This document shows, piece by piece, positions 33,931-44,900 of a DNA stretch of 64,000 nt. The position numbers and the translations under genes were made by a program. The stretch is from Lysinibacillus fusiformis (lineage in GTDB: Bacteria > Bacillota > Bacilli > Bacillales_A > Planococcaceae): NCBI RefSeq assembly GCF_007362955.1, contig NZ_CP041696.1, positions 1,054,001 to 1,118,000 on the forward strand, written 5' to 3'. Below the pieces are notes generated by a model that was not told where the DNA came from, did not search any database, and saw only the letters and a program-made list of their open reading frames with translations. The first letter of the stretch is position 1, and each line of letters opens with the position of its first letter.

Positions 33931-33981
33931 TTAAACGCAAAACATTAGAAGATGTAAAAAAGAATGTTATATCTGATTCTG

Positions 33982-35943
33982 TTAATATTTAAATTGACTA
34001 ATGAGCCGTTTTAATACGTCTGCCATATGTGCAAGAGCTTGTGCAGAAGCATTAATTTCTTCCATTGAGGCTAATTGTTCCTCTGTAGACGCTGCAACGT
34101 CCTCTGAAGCAGCTGCATTTCCTCTTGCTGAGAATGCCAAATCCTCCGTAATAGCTGTCACCTCTTGTACACTTGCTGACATTTGTTCAGAGGCAGAAGA
34201 TACCTCTTCCATTTTAGGAGTAATTTTATCCATGCTTGCTTTAATCACTTGGAATTTCGTAATCGCTTCATCAGATACATGTAAACCATTTTGAACATCC
34301 TCCGTAACTTTTGCCATAATGTTCACAGATTGTTCTGTTTCTAACTGAATGCCATGGATTAGCTCGAAAATTTGTTGTGCAGATTCCTGCGACTGCTCCG
34401 CAAGCTTTCTTACTTCATCAGCAACAACTGCAAAACCTTTACCATGCTCCCCTGCTCTTGCTGCCTCAATTGCTGCATTGAGAGCCAGTAAGTTAGTTTG
34501 ATCTGCAATGCTTGTAATCACATCTAAAATGGACGTAATTTGTTGAGAGCGTTCATGTAATGTTTGAATTTTCGTGTTAGAATCTGTTACCGATAAATGG
34601 ATAGAATGCATTTGATCTTTTGTATTTTGGACTGCCTTTCCACCCTCATCAGCCTGTAGCGTTGCATGCTGTGAAAGATCCGTCACAGTAGAAGAGATCT
34701 CTGCGATATGTAGAATAGCCTTAGAAAGTTCCTGTAACGATTCTGCATTCTTGCTGGCACTCGTCGTTTGCGTGTCTGCGCTCGTAGCAACATCTTGTAT
34801 CGAAATGGCTACCTTTTCTGTAGCAATGCTCGTTTGATTGGCATTAGCTGTTAGCTCTTCTGCCGACGAAGCTACCTCCTCAGCATTTTGTTCTATTTTT
34901 TGAATCAGTGTTCTTAAACTGTCTTGCATATCATTAAAGGCTTGTCCTAGCTGTCCAATCTCATCATGAGAGGTAATCGTTACTTTCTCTGTTAAATCAC
35001 CTTTACTAATGGTTACTGCACTATCTTTGAGCGATTTAATCGGTTTTATGATTCCCTTCATAACAAAATAGAAAACAATTGCACTTATGACAATCGCAAT
35101 AATCAACACGAGTAAAGTATTAAATAAAATGGGTGATGCTGATTCATCAATTTCTTTTGCAAAAATTGTGCCGGTAATTTTCCAATTCGTCAATTCATTC
35201 GTTGTATAGAACATAATTCGGTCATCACCGTCAAAGACATATTCAAACGTTCCGGATTTGTCGTCGTAAATTTTGTCAAGGAAGCTTTCTTTTAATTCGC
35301 TCCCCGGTTCTAAAGTCGGATGTGAAATGACCAAATTATTTTCACCGAAAATAGAAGGATATCCCTTTTTCCCGATAACAATAGAGTCCGAGACTTTTTG
35401 AAGATCTGTCAATTTGATATCAATTGCCACTACACCAGATAGGTCATTTACCTGACGAGCAATTGTAACGACCATATCTCCAGTCCCTGCATCAACATAA
35501 GGATTTGTAATTAAAGTGTCGCCCTTTAATTCCTTAGCCTTTTTATACCAATCCCTTTCCAATGAATTATAATCCGCGCCATTAATTTTTGGTTCTTGAA
35601 TAAATGCTCCATCATTTGTTCCTACATAGATGCTTAAAACATCTGGACTCAGTTTCATATATTGTTGGAAATTTGTTTGTAATGCTGTTTTCTTCTGTTC
35701 GTACATAGAAGAATCTATTTCCTTGCTGAGAGCATTAATTTCATTTATTTTTTCACTAATAGTTTTATCAATTAACGTATTTAATATTTTTACACTTTCA
35801 TCTGCACTATAAAGTATTTCATCTTTTATCGAATTCTTTGCTGAAAGATACGATAAGCTTCCTACAGAAATAACTGGTATTAGTAAGATAAGAGCAAATA
35901 ACGTGTACAGCTTACCCTTAAAGGTTCCAAATAATTTTTTCAA
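33982..35943 (-). CDS. Methyl-accepting chemotaxis protein with dCache sensor
   Basis: A 653-aa transmembrane chemoreceptor. I favour the TTG at 35943 behind AAAAGGAGAG over an ATG eight codons upstream, because that ATG lacks a site. Order: membrane helix (about 10-32), extracellular dCache domain (about 35-275, with [20 protein letters not shown] and [18 protein letters not shown]), second helix ([20 protein letters not shown]), HAMP, then the MCP signalling domain with the conserved hairpin tip [40 protein letters not shown]. It should signal to CheA. The dCache pattern suggests small organic ligands such as amino acids. Confidence 0.93.
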   Translation of the reverse strand: MKKLFGTFKGKLYTLFALILLIPVISVGSLSYLSAKNSIKDEILYSADESVKILNTLIDKTISEKINEINALSKEIDSSMYEQKKTALQTNFQQYMKLSPDVLSIYVGTNDGAFIQEPKINGADYNSLERDWYKKAKELKGDTLITNPYVDAGTGDMVVTIARQVNDLSGVVAIDIKLTDLQKVSDSIVIGKKGYPSIFGENNLVISHPTLEPGSELKESFLDKIYDDKSGTFEYVFDGDDRIMFYTTNELTNWKITGTIFAKEIDESASPILFNTLLVLIIAIVISAIVFYFVMKGIIKPIKSLKDSAVTISKGDLTEKVTITSHDEIGQLGQAFNDMQDSLRTLIQKIEQNAEEVASSAEELTANANQTSIATEKVAISIQDVATSADTQTTSASKNAESLQELSKAILHIAEISSTVTDLSQHATLQADEGGKAVQNTKDQMHSIHLSVTDSNTKIQTLHERSQQITSILDVITSIADQTNLLALNAAIEAARAGEHGKGFAVVADEVRKLAEQSQESAQQIFELIHGIQLETEQSVNIMAKVTEDVQNGLHVSDEAITKFQVIKASMDKITPKMEEVSSASEQMSASVQEVTAITEDLAFSARGNAAASEDVAASTEEQLASMEEINASAQALAHMADVLKRLISQFKY

Positions 35944-37037
35944 AAACAGCTCTCCTTTTGTCTTCATTTAGTTTTTAAAATGCGTTGTTAGTTTCTTTTT
36001 TAAAGAATGCCGCCCCTACTCTGTTCACAACCTTCCCTTCTTTTATCGTTTAAATTTTCACCCTAAGTTTTTATCGGACGAAATACTTAAATTCAAACCC
36101 CCTTTTTCATTTTTTTGATTTTCCTAACATAAAACCTTCTATTTTTGCATTTCTTCATCATTCTACTAAAATGGAGCCCTCCATAATAAAGATTGATTAT
36201 TCTGGAACGCTAATTTCAACTAAAGCTACCATTTACTCCAATAAGTACACACTTTATCCAACAAAGGAAACATGGGGGATATAAAGTATCTGGAGGTCTT
36301 CATGGTGTAGGGGCGTCTAGGGGCACCTTGGAGTGAGAGGGGTAAAGCAATATTTTCATAAATTGATAAGTTCTCAAGCAAATTAATTAAGTTACGACAT
36401 TTATAAAAAAGATGCGATACTTTGTCTCTTTCAATTAAAGAATTCTAAGTGCGTATTGGCCAAATTTTAAAAAAAGATAAAGATCATCCAGGCCGTTAAA
36501 TAGTAGGGGCGAACGTTGACCAAACTTAATTTTTAATGACAAGCCTTTTTCACTTCTTACCTTTAGATGAAGTCTAGGATAAAGCGTGAGACTGCTTGAC
36601 TTACTCAAATAATTCATTTTTTTCGCTATCTTCTCGATCACCTAGCGTATATCTTATTCCTCAAAATTGATCCTTGAATATTGAATATGTTTACAAAAAA
36701 GTTAATTAATGTTAATGTTTAATCGGTTATATTAACCATGTAAATATTTTACAATGACAAAATAGGAATATAAAGATTAGGAGGTGAAACAAGTGTTAGA
36801 TAACGTGAGTTCTACACATTAAATTTATGGATTATTGGTATAGGAAATTAATTTTGAGATTGATGAAAGGTGAGTAAATAAACCGTACGTAATTAATTAG
36901 TAGATAATAATTAATTAGAAAATTTTTAATATTAGGAAAATAATAGAGGGATGGCTGTTTCCCAAATTTTAGATTTAACAGATTTGAGTTATATCAAAGC
37001 ACAATTATCAAATTCAATTAAAAGGGGATCGGGATGT
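35944..37037. other. Long AT-rich region with one tiny ribosome-bound frame
   Basis: No ordinary gene is seen in about 1.1 kb. At 36793-36822 a perfect AGGAGGTGA site precedes GTG TTA GAT AAC GTG and a stop after nine codons (MLDNVSSTH), possibly a leader peptide or the start of a deleted gene. Another frame at 36951 merges into the secreted protein gene but is less well placed than the start at 37038. Confidence 0.45.
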
Positions 37038-37769
37038 ATGAAAAAACATATTATAACGTTTACTGTTGGTGCAGTATTATTAGGATATACTATTCCAGGT
37101 AATATTTCTTTCGCCAATGAAAATGATACTATTCAAGATACACAGAATACATTAGTATTAGAAAATACACAACAAAATGAGATTATAGATTTTACTGATT
37201 TTGATTTAGAAAAAGAAATTGACTCTTTGCCATCAGTACATGAAATGACAGTAGAAGAAAAGAAATTATTTGACGAATTAGTGGACGAAGAAGTAGCAAA
37301 ACATGGACAAGCTAATCCTGAACTGTACAAGTAAGTATTAACAGAATTTTTCGATGAATCTTCAGGTCATGCAGGAGATTTAAATTATGCGGCTAATGTT
37401 CTTGAAAATGAGACGCTAATAAATAATGGCATTTCAACTAGGAGTTGGGACTGGATTCCAGATATTAGAATTGGTGCTAATTTAGCAGGCTCTATTTTAA
37501 ATGTGGCGATAGGTGTTGCTGTTGGTGGTGGAGTAGGTGCAATTCAAGGTTTTATTATTGCTAAAGGTAAAAAAGAGGCACAAAAAATCTTCACTAAGAC
37601 AGTTAAAAGTAAACTTACAGAATGGGGAGCTCCAAAGCTTGCTATTTTTGTAGGTGCAGCAGTAGCCATCGCTTTAGACTATAGTGATGTAGGGGCTAAA
37701 ATCGCAGAATATTTAGATAGCAAAGACTCGAAACCTAATAATGGTTGGATTGATATTTATGAGTTTTAA
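37038..37769 (+). pseudogene. Secreted toxin-like protein interrupted by one in-frame stop
   Basis: From the ATG at 37038 (AAAGGGGATCGG site) the frame encodes a signal peptide (MKKHIITFTVGAVLLGYTIP, ending near SFA), then an acidic propeptide-like region, and meets TAA at 37332-37334. The same frame continues without shift as VLTEFFDESSGHAGDLNY and a Gly-rich hydrophobic part (GSILNVAIGVAVGGGVGAIQ, later LAIFVGAAVAIALDY) to a stop at 37769. The total would be 243 residues. A hydrophobic, glycine-zipper C-terminus behind a signal peptide suggests a membrane-active bacteriocin. The stop is either an inactivating mutation or read through. Confidence 0.6.
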
Positions 37770-37783
37770 ATAGGAGGTAGATT

Positions 37784-37954
37784 CTGACGAGAACGTTAGT
37801 GATCTTTTTCTGGGTATTTATATACATTTATTTCATGAATAAAATAGGTGTTGAGAAAGATATTTTTTACTTAATTTATTCATTAATTATCGTTTTTAGC
37901 GGTATACTAATTATATATAAATTATTCACCCCAAAAAACAATACTAAAATGTAA
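37784..37954 (+). CDS. Small membrane protein, possible immunity protein (CTG start)
   Basis: Fourteen bases after the toxin-like gene, an AGGAGG site precedes a frame of 56 residues that starts at CTG 37784. It has two hydrophobic segments (TLVIFFWVFIYIYF and IFYLIYSLIIVFSGILIIYK) and a basic tail (FTPKNNTKM). No ATG or TTG start is available at that spacing. Small two-helix proteins directly after a secreted membrane-active peptide are often immunity proteins, which is the basis of this inference. Confidence 0.5.
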   Translation: MTRTLVIFFWVFIYIYFMNKIGVEKDIFYLIYSLIIVFSGILIIYKLFTPKNNTKM

Positions 37955-38527
37955 AAATTAACAGTATCCCCATTTAAGTAGGAAATGTTTAAAAACTACA
38001 GTACGCTGTAGATAACATTCTACCTAAAGGGGATATTTTTATGCCTTGAAAAAGTAAAATGTATTCTAATTAGAAAAGGCATGAGTTTCGATATAATAGT
38101 ACTCATGCTCAATTCTCCGTCTAATGAAATCTATGTCTAACAATGGAGCTCATAACACCCTGCCGTTGGATTTTTATTTTTGGCTGTTGTTTATGTTATT
38201 TTAGTTAAGATAGATAGCATATTTTACCGAAAATATCACTATCAATGTGCCAGCCAATCTTCTTTATAAGGTATCGGGTAATAATACGGATGGTGTGATT
38301 GTGACAGTATTTCCTGATAAGGTTTAACTCGATTAATTTCAGAGGAATCTGGGGAAACCCCTAAAATCGTTATGAAATCAACCACAAAACTTCCTAAAAA
38401 GAAATAAAGCATAAAGGCTTACTTTTTAAGTATAATATTGCCTAAAATAAAATTAAGTATATCCTTGCCAGCACGGCAAAGATATACTTAAAATCACAAC
38501 TCTAGACAACTCTAGAAAATTTCATTA
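37955..38527. other. Intergenic region between the toxin-like operon and ssrA
   Basis: Apart from the hairpin at 37969-38040 I see no gene. Near 38451-38503 is an inverted repeat (AAGTATATCCTTGCC / GGCAAAGATATACTT) that could terminate transcription. The right edge is the 3' end of ssrA, a common integration site. Confidence 0.45.
37969..38040 (+). terminator. Long imperfect hairpin terminator
   Basis: TATCCCC...CTACAG pairs with CTGTAG...GGGGATA across about 30 bp per arm with mismatches, followed by TTTTTAT. It closes the toxin-like operon; the long stem could also be a small mobile element. Confidence 0.6.
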
Positions 38528-38880
38528 TGGAGACGGCGGGAGTCGAACCCGCGTCCAAAGACTCCAATACTTTAGCTTCTACGCGTGTAGTTTGCCTATT
38601 CGCAATTCACGTAGCATTATGCCGACAAACAGGCGTCCTGTACGCTAACCTGGAAATCTCTTGCCGGTGACTCAGGTGGTACCACCGACCGTATCCCACT
38701 AAAGTTGGGCCCTACGTTATGCACATGGGCGATGCATAGGTAGAGCGCTTAAGAGCTTACGCTGCGAAAGCTAAGTTTTGTTGTTTGCCAGTTATTATAT
38801 AACTTCCGTTGATGACGGAGCCGAGACCTCCGACGCGCGACCAAAGCTTGAACCATCCCTGTCGAATCCGTAACGTCCCC
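38528..38880 (-). ncRNA. ssrA: tmRNA (10Sa RNA)
   Basis: The minus strand begins GGGGACGTTACGGATTCGAC and ends GGTTCGACTCCCGCCGTCTCCA; the ends pair as the tRNA-like acceptor stem (GGGGACG with CGTCTCC). The tag frame reads GGC AAA CAA CAA AAC TTA GCT TTC GCA GCG TAA, giving the proteolysis tag (A)GKQQNLAFAA. The terminal CCA is not encoded (A then TAATG). Length 353 nt is normal. tmRNA with SmpB rescues stalled ribosomes; smpB lies about 1.4 kb upstream, the usual Bacillales linkage. Confidence 0.97.
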
Positions 38881-39095
38881 TTGATTTGGCTTACAATACA
38901 CATCGTATGTTCATTTCCTTGAACTATTCGTGTCTTGAAACCTTTATAACTTTTCAAAAGAAAAGCTTTCAAGTAGGCTAGAATTTCTTCTAGTACGGTG
39001 GGAGCTAAAAGTACGCTTCCATTAAATCTGGCAATCAGTAATTCATATTATAGAACAAAACTAGCGACACTTCAAGTGTGCCGCCTTGAATGACT

Positions 39096-39848
39096 TTATT
39101 TCACTACTTTAAATTTCAGCTTTCTTAATTGTAAAAATAACTTTCCTATCATGGAGTCTGTGAGATAGCCAAAATAGACATCCACTTCTTGTCCGCCAAA
39201 ACCTAGCTTAAATTCTTTGATTTCTTCTTTGTTTGTCAAAGCACCGAAATCATAGCGAGCAAAGCCTCTGTTTCGGAACATCATAATATTTTCCCAGAGT
39301 AAATAACGATTGGCAAATCGAATTTGTTGCTTTAAATCCGGTCGATTGTTTATCCATGCAGCCGTACCCGTGTATAAATTTAAGGCCATATCACCATCTA
39401 CAATGTAAATACGATAGCATAGTGCATCACCTTCATTATTTTGCAACTTTGTATAGACCAATGCACCTTTTTCTCGGAGAAGTTTTAAGGTTTGCATATG
39501 AAATTTACGGACGCGGTTAGTATCCTTCATTTTTGCAAATTCATTGTAAAATTGCTGAAATTCCTGAAGCTCTAAATCTGTTGGATTTTCTTTAATAATC
39601 ACTTGATAGGGCTCTTTTTTTGCACGTCGAAGCATGTAGCGATTCATTTTAGATAAATCTGCTAATAACACGTCCTCATCTTGTTGCAAGACGATTTGTA
39701 ATGTCGTATGGCCTTCAAGCTTGTGTTCTGGTTGCTTCGTTTGTGTATAGCAAACTAGCTTTTTTCGTTCTTTTACATAGTCACATTGTTCCGCAAAGTA
39801 AATATGCTCCATTTCCACAAACAACAGTTTACGCTTAATCGTAAGTAT
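39096..39848 (-). CDS. GNAT/FemAB-like acyltransferase family protein
   Basis: A cytoplasmic protein of about 250 aa with the GNAT-like fold of FemAB peptidoglycan-bridge enzymes (LQIVLQQDEDVLLADLSKMN, RRAKKEPYQVIIKENPT, GDALCYRIYIVDGDMALNLY, ARYDFGALTNKEEIKEFKLG FGG). The single ribosome binding site GGAGGAG is correctly spaced only for an ATA codon at 39848 (frame ILTIKRKLLFVEMEHIYF). Standard starts are TTG at 39824 or ATG at 39812, neither with a site. The substrate is unknown; aminoacyl transfer to lipid II is a family-based guess. Confidence 0.7.
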   Translation of the reverse strand: MLTIKRKLLFVEMEHIYFAEQCDYVKERKKLVCYTQTKQPEHKLEGHTTLQIVLQQDEDVLLADLSKMNRYMLRRAKKEPYQVIIKENPTDLELQEFQQFYNEFAKMKDTNRVRKFHMQTLKLLREKGALVYTKLQNNEGDALCYRIYIVDGDMALNLYTGTAAWINNRPDLKQQIRFANRYLLWENIMMFRNRGFARYDFGALTNKEEIKEFKLGFGGQEVDVYFGYLTDSMIGKLFLQLRKLKFKVVK

Positions 39849-39973
39849 TATTTCTCCTCCTTAAATCCCTAACTGCCTTTTCAGTTGTTCACATTCTTTA
39901 TTATATTTTCTACCCCTTGTTATTTAGAACTTAAAGTCGGTGCAATAAAGTCGTCTATTTCCAAGTTGTGACC

Positions 39974-40206
39974 GTCAGTTTGGATACTCTATCCATCAGT
40001 TTGGCCATTCTATCCGTCAGTTACGGCTTTCTATCCATCAATTCTCCTGTTCTATCCGTCTCTTGCGGTCTTCTATCCGTCACTTCTCTTATGCCGTCTT
40101 TTGGCTCTCTCTCCGTCACTTCTCTTATTCTATCCATCAGTTGCAGCTTTATTTCCGTCACCGCTCTTGCTCTTCCCGTCAGTTGCGACTTTCTATCCGC
40201 CACTCC
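39974..40206. repeat. Degenerate 21-bp tandem repeat array (11 units)
   Basis: Units such as GTCAGTTACGGCTTTCTATCC follow one another; nine are exactly 21 bp and two (near 40079 and 40096) are shortened to 17 and 19 bp. The strongest part of the unit is CTATCC(G/A)TCA. Read on the minus strand the period gives seven-residue peptides like DRKSQLT, but the indels break the frame, so coding is unlikely. The array lies between smpB's terminator and the FemAB-like gene. Confidence 0.85.
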
Positions 40207-40224
40207 GCATCCCCATCTCCATAC

Positions 40225-40252
40225 AAAAAAACTCACCACATCGTGTGGTGAG
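40225..40252 (-). terminator. Terminator of smpB
   Basis: CTCACCACA and TGTGGTGAG are perfect 9-bp arms around TCG/CGA, followed on the minus strand by a T-run. Confidence 0.9.
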
Positions 40253-40263
40253 CTGTGATTCTC

Positions 40264-40731
40264 TTAAACTTGATTTTTTGCCTTGAAAACACGTTCCATT
40301 TCGCGTTTTGCTTCTTTTTTGCGCATGTCGTTCCGCTTATCGTAGTCTTTCTTCCCTTTACCAACGCCAATTAGGAGCTTGGCATAGCCGTCCTTAATAT
40401 ACATTTTCAGAGGGACAATCGTGTAGCCGTCACGTTTTACTGCACCGACTAGCTCGCCGATTTGCTTTTTATGTAGGAGCAATTTACGGGAGCGCAGTGG
40501 GTCGTGGTTGAAACGATTTCCTTTGTCAAATGGACTGACATGCATGTTGCTAATCCATGCTTCGCCACCACTGATACGGACGTAGGAGTCCTTTAATTGG
40601 ACTTTGCCCGTACGAATTGATTTAATCTCTGTCCCAGTTAGGACCATACCTGCTTCAATCGTCTCTTCAATGAAGTAGTCATGCCCTGCCTTTTTGTTTT
40701 GTGCTAATACTTTTCCAGTACCTTTTGCCAT
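40264..40731 (-). CDS. smpB: SsrA-binding protein SmpB
   Basis: A 155-aa RNA-binding protein that carries tmRNA to stalled ribosomes. I chose the ATG at 40731 ([20 protein letters not shown]) behind GAGGGTGA rather than the GTG three codons earlier. The OB-fold core shows the conserved [20 protein letters not shown] and [20 protein letters not shown]; the C-terminal basic tail ([20 protein letters not shown]) enters the mRNA channel. It follows rnr, as in B. subtilis. Confidence 0.97.
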   Translation of the reverse strand: MAKGTGKVLAQNKKAGHDYFIEETIEAGMVLTGTEIKSIRTGKVQLKDSYVRISGGEAWISNMHVSPFDKGNRFNHDPLRSRKLLLHKKQIGELVGAVKRDGYTIVPLKMYIKDGYAKLLIGVGKGKKDYDKRNDMRKKEAKREMERVFKAKNQV

Positions 40732-40945
40732 ACGATTCACCCTCTATTCAAAGGTGGAGCAGGTTGCCCCTGCCCACTCAGGATTATAATCACACAAGCG
40801 AAACTGCCATTTGGCAGGCACTTTCGCCTTGTGTTATTTTATCTTGCTTCGAGCACCCAACTGCGTTGTTCCTCATGCATCTTAAGTGAAAGAATCTTCC
40901 TCTTCAAATGTTGTGAGCTAGATAGGTGCTCTTCGCCTTTAGTTA

Positions 40946-43423
40946 TCATCGTTTTGATTTTTTCTTTTTGCCTTTTTTCGCGACGCCTTCGTAGAACTTT
41001 TGTTTTTGTTTTATGCCTTTTTTAGGACCTGGGCTTGAGCCATCTTTGCGACGACCACGTGGATCGCGGTCACTTTCACGTCGCTCTCCAGATTTTGATG
41101 AGTCGTTACGTTTAGAGGAGTCACCGCGTTTGCTTGAGTCGCCACGTTTAGAAGCATCACCACGTCCTGATTTATCATCATCTCGACGCCCTTTGCGGCT
41201 ACTACGTCCATCTTTGTTGTCGTTATAGTTTTTACGAGCATGAATAACAGTCGGCGTTGTTTTCCGAGTACGTCCAAAAGACGTGACCATTCCTACGATT
41301 TCGAAGTCAATCGATGATTCCTCAACGATGACATTTGCAACTCGTACTGTGACTTCATCCCCAATACGGAATTGACGATTTGTACGCTCACCGATCATGA
41401 TCATTTGACGATCATCGAAGCGGTAATAGTCATCCGTCATATTGCTGATATGCACAAGTCCTTCAATTGTATTTGGTAGCTCAATGAACATCCCAAAGTT
41501 CGTAATGGAAGAAACAATGCCCTCAAACTCTTCACCGATTTTATCGGACATATATTGTGCTTTCTTCAATGCATCTGTATCGCGTTCTGCATCAACAGCA
41601 CGACGTTCACGCTCAGAAGTATGATCAGCAATTTCATCCATAGCCATGCTCCACTGTGCAACTGTCTCTCGTGACGTATCCTTATTAATTAAATACGTAC
41701 GGATTAAACGGTGTACCACTAAGTCAGGATAACGACGAATCGGTGAAGTGAAATGCGTATAGAAATCCGTCGATAGACCAAAGTGACCTATGCTTTCAGG
41801 ATAGTATTTTGCCTGTTGCATCGAACGTAAGAGCATTGTTGAAATAACAGGCTCCTCTGGCATGCCTTCAATTGCCATTAAGACTTCTTGTAATGCCTTT
41901 GGATGTACGGTATTACCTGTACCTTTAATTAAGATACCGAAGTTCGTGACAAATTCAAAGAAGCGTTGTAGCTTTTCTGGCTTTGGATCTTCGTGTATAC
42001 GATATAAGAACGGAACATTCATCCAGTGGAAATGTTCGGCAACTGTTTCGTTGGCTGCTAGCATGAAATCTTCGATTAATTTCTCTGCTACAGTACGTTC
42101 ACGCAACTCGATATCGACTGGCCAACCATCCTCATCGACGATTACCTTTGACTCCTTAAAGTCGAAGTCGATTGCGCCACGCATTTCACGTTTATGGCGT
42201 AAAATTTTAGATAGCTCGGCCATGTTTTTAAACATTGGCACAAGGGGTTCATAACGAGCAATAAGCGCTTCGTCCTGCTCCTCTAATATCTTGTAGACGT
42301 CTGTGTACGTCATACGTTCCGTAGTTTTAATAACACTTTGGAAAATTTCATGCGCAATAACATTACCATTCGCATCAATAATCATTTCACAGGACAGCGT
42401 TAAACGATCTACCTGTGGATTTAATGAACAAATACCATTCGATAATCGATGTGGGATCATCGGAATAACGCGGTCTGTTAAATATACACTTGTCGCACGA
42501 TCGTATGCTTCGATATCTAGCACGGAACCTTGTGTTACATAGTAGCTAACATCTGCAATATGTACACCAAGTTTGTAAGTACCGTCCACATTTTTCGTTA
42601 CTGTCACCGCATCATCTAAGTCTTTTGCATCTGCTCCATCAATTGTGACAATCGTTTCATGACGTAAATCTCGGCGTCCTGCTAAATCCGCTTCTGCAAT
42701 TTCATCTGGCACTCTTTGTGCAGCTGTAATCACTTCGTCTGGGAACTCAGGTGGAATGTCATGTTTATACAAAATCGATAGAATGTCCACACCTGGATCA
42801 TTTTTATGCCCTAGAATTTTTGTAATAAAGCCTGTTGCTGATTTTAGATCTTCTGGCCATGTTGCAATTTCTACGACAACTTTATGCCCATCAACAGCCC
42901 CTAATGTGTCACCCTTTGCGATGAAAATATCCATTGGTAGTTTTTTATCGTCTAACACAACGAAGCCAAAACCTCGATTTGCTTGGAATGTACCAACAAA
43001 TTTCGTTTGGCCACGTTCAACTACCTTGGTAATTGTTCCTTCACGGCGATCACCAAATGATTCCTTTAAAACACGAATAAGCACCGTATCTCCATTAATC
43101 GCACCATTTACTTCATGCGGTGGAATAAACACATCATCCATTCCTTCAATATCAGGTGCCACAAAGCCAAATCCCTTTGCATGCCCGATAAATTTACCAC
43201 GCATTAAGTTCATACGCTCTGGTAAGCCATAACGATTTGAACGAGAACGGACTACTAAACCCTGTCCTTCCAGACGCACAAGCGTTTTGACTAATTCTTT
43301 AAATTCTTCAGCATCCTCAAAGCCAAATTTGTCCTCGATTTCACCAACTGTTAATGGCTTATATTCTTCTTCACCGAAAAAATCGAGTAAACGACTTTGT
43401 AGTGAATCTTTATTTTCTGTCAT
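40946..43423 (-). CDS. rnr: Ribonuclease R
   Basis: An 825-aa 3'-5' exoribonuclease. Order: N-terminal helix-turn-helix (residues about 1-65), two cold-shock domains ([20 protein letters not shown] and [20 protein letters not shown]), the RNB catalytic domain with the acidic cluster [14 protein letters not shown], and an S1 domain ([20 protein letters not shown]). The long Lys/Arg/Ser tail contains near-repeats of SKRGD. It degrades structured RNA and, with SmpB/tmRNA, non-stop messages. It sits between est and smpB in conserved order. Confidence 0.97.
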   Translation of the reverse strand: MTENKDSLQSRLLDFFGEEEYKPLTVGEIEDKFGFEDAEEFKELVKTLVRLEGQGLVVRSRSNRYGLPERMNLMRGKFIGHAKGFGFVAPDIEGMDDVFIPPHEVNGAINGDTVLIRVLKESFGDRREGTITKVVERGQTKFVGTFQANRGFGFVVLDDKKLPMDIFIAKGDTLGAVDGHKVVVEIATWPEDLKSATGFITKILGHKNDPGVDILSILYKHDIPPEFPDEVITAAQRVPDEIAEADLAGRRDLRHETIVTIDGADAKDLDDAVTVTKNVDGTYKLGVHIADVSYYVTQGSVLDIEAYDRATSVYLTDRVIPMIPHRLSNGICSLNPQVDRLTLSCEMIIDANGNVIAHEIFQSVIKTTERMTYTDVYKILEEQDEALIARYEPLVPMFKNMAELSKILRHKREMRGAIDFDFKESKVIVDEDGWPVDIELRERTVAEKLIEDFMLAANETVAEHFHWMNVPFLYRIHEDPKPEKLQRFFEFVTNFGILIKGTGNTVHPKALQEVLMAIEGMPEEPVISTMLLRSMQQAKYYPESIGHFGLSTDFYTHFTSPIRRYPDLVVHRLIRTYLINKDTSRETVAQWSMAMDEIADHTSERERRAVDAERDTDALKKAQYMSDKIGEEFEGIVSSITNFGMFIELPNTIEGLVHISNMTDDYYRFDDRQMIMIGERTNRQFRIGDEVTVRVANVIVEESSIDFEIVGMVTSFGRTRKTTPTVIHARKNYNDNKDGRSSRKGRRDDDKSGRGDASKRGDSSKRGDSSKRNDSSKSGERRESDRDPRGRRKDGSSPGPKKGIKQKQKFYEGVAKKGKKKKSKR

Positions 43424-43463
43424 ACATATTCCCTCCTTCTTGTGAAAATCCTAACTCTTCATT

Positions 43464-44210
43464 TTAGTCTGCCCAATTTAAGCTTTCTAAAAAACCATAA
43501 ATATCTTCATGTAATTGATCTTTTTCCTGGTCTAATGTAATAACATGCTTTGAGTTTTCATACCACTTGATGTGTTTTTCAAGTGACTCAGTTTGATTAT
43601 ATATAATGTTGGCAGATTCTGTCTCAATTACCTCATCATTTGTAGCTTGAACGATAAAAATTGGGGCATAAATCATATCGATTTCTTTACGTGTCTGTGC
43701 TATAAAGTCACGTAAGTCTTGCAAAGAAGGCATTCCTTTCTCTGCAATTAAAGAAACTTCAGCATCAATTTGTGCTTCATTTTTTCCTTCAAATTTTTTA
43801 TAGTCTTTTGCATATTTTAATACACCTTCGAACATAACATCGGTAGTCCGCATTGTCATCGGTGCACACATCGTAATAATGCCCTTTACAGGATGATTAA
43901 GGGCTACATTTAATGCCATTACCCCACCCAGTGAAAGTCCCGCTACGGCAATTTCTTGATAACCCGCTTCCTGTAATTGTTGATAGGCGACTACAACATC
44001 CTGCCACCAGTCCGCTGGGCTTGTTATGATTAGTTCCTCAGGTTCCACACCGTGACCTTTATAATGAGGTGCTAATGTAGTATACCCTTTTTTCTCTAAA
44101 AATCGTCCAAGCATACGCACATCTGCGGAGCTACCCGTAAATCCATGCAGTAATAGTACCGCACGCGACCCTGCTTGAAAGAAAAATGGCTGTGATAGTG
44201 ATTTGTTCAT
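43464..44210 (-). CDS. est: Carboxylesterase (Est30 family)
   Basis: A 248-aa alpha/beta hydrolase very close in length to Geobacillus Est30. I chose the ATG at 44210 after GAAGGAGAGCTCGC. The oxyanion motif is [10 protein letters not shown] near 19-28, the nucleophile Ser93 in GLSLGG, Asp in VQATNDEVI and His in NSKHVITLD. It hydrolyses short-chain acyl esters in the cytoplasm. Its place between secG and rnr is conserved in Bacillales. Confidence 0.93.
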   Translation of the reverse strand: MNKSLSQPFFFQAGSRAVLLLHGFTGSSADVRMLGRFLEKKGYTTLAPHYKGHGVEPEELIITSPADWWQDVVVAYQQLQEAGYQEIAVAGLSLGGVMALNVALNHPVKGIITMCAPMTMRTTDVMFEGVLKYAKDYKKFEGKNEAQIDAEVSLIAEKGMPSLQDLRDFIAQTRKEIDMIYAPIFIVQATNDEVIETESANIIYNQTESLEKHIKWYENSKHVITLDQEKDQLHEDIYGFLESLNWAD

Positions 44211-44440
44211 TGCGAGCTCTCCTTCATCATCAAACATCTATGTCTATTATACCCACATTCATTACGCGTTTGCGTTATGCGACCGGATTTTAAATGGGCA
44301 GCTCAACTAACTCCTTTTCAAAATCCTTGACATCCTCGGAGGGTTTATCTTCACTCAACAAATTTATGTACACCACTGGACAAGAATAACAAGGGCGTTC
44401 ATCTCGTCAGCTAGGAGTCTTGTTCTGAAAGACTATAAAA

Positions 44441-44469
44441 GAAAACGCCCAACCATGCTTGGTTAGGCG
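44441..44469 (-). terminator. Terminator of secG
   Basis: CGCCTAACCA and TGGTTGGGCG arms with an AGCA loop on the minus strand, followed by TTTTC and further T residues. Confidence 0.85.
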
Positions 44470-44484
44470 ATACATCTTCAACTA

Positions 44485-44712
44485 TTAGATTTTTGTAATA
44501 GCGATTGCTAAAATAAAAAATAATACTGCTAACACAATTGTTGCACGGTGAAGAATTAAATCCATACCACGTGCTTTTTGTTTTCCAAATAGTTGTTCAG
44601 CTCCACCCGAGATGGCACCTGACAAGCCTGCACTTTTACTTGATTGAAGTAATACAACAACAATCAATGCTAATGATACGACAACTAATGATACTAATAC
44701 TACTGTATGCAT
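44485..44712 (-). CDS. secG: Protein translocase subunit SecG
   Basis: A 75-aa membrane protein with two helices ([20 protein letters not shown] and [20 protein letters not shown]) linked by the Gly/Ser loop [20 protein letters not shown] typical of SecG. It assists SecYE/SecA translocation. It heads the conserved secG-est-rnr-smpB-ssrA order but ends in its own terminator. Confidence 0.95.
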   Translation of the reverse strand: MHTVVLVSLVVVSLALIVVVLLQSSKSAGLSGAISGGAEQLFGKQKARGMDLILHRATIVLAVLFFILAIAITKI

Positions 44713-44900
44713 CTACTGCACCTCCCGAACTTTGAAACATCACAACACACTACATTATAACAAAAAAAGGGTACGATGACAATCTAAGAACGCAAAATCA
44801 CATATTTGTCTATGATTAGTAGATTTATTTTTAAATAACAATACGCCACTCGCCTTCTAGAATATAATGGTTTTAACTAAAAAAAATAGGAGGTTTGTTG

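Noticed and set aside
36435..36641. 68-aa minus-strand frame
   Set aside because: No ribosome binding site, no recognisable domain, and the surrounding DNA looks non-coding; possibly an old transposase scrap, but I cannot support it.
40021..40239. 72-aa minus-strand frame with seven-residue repeats
   Set aside because: It is a by-product of the 21-bp array; indels of 2 and 4 bp within the array show that the frame is not conserved.
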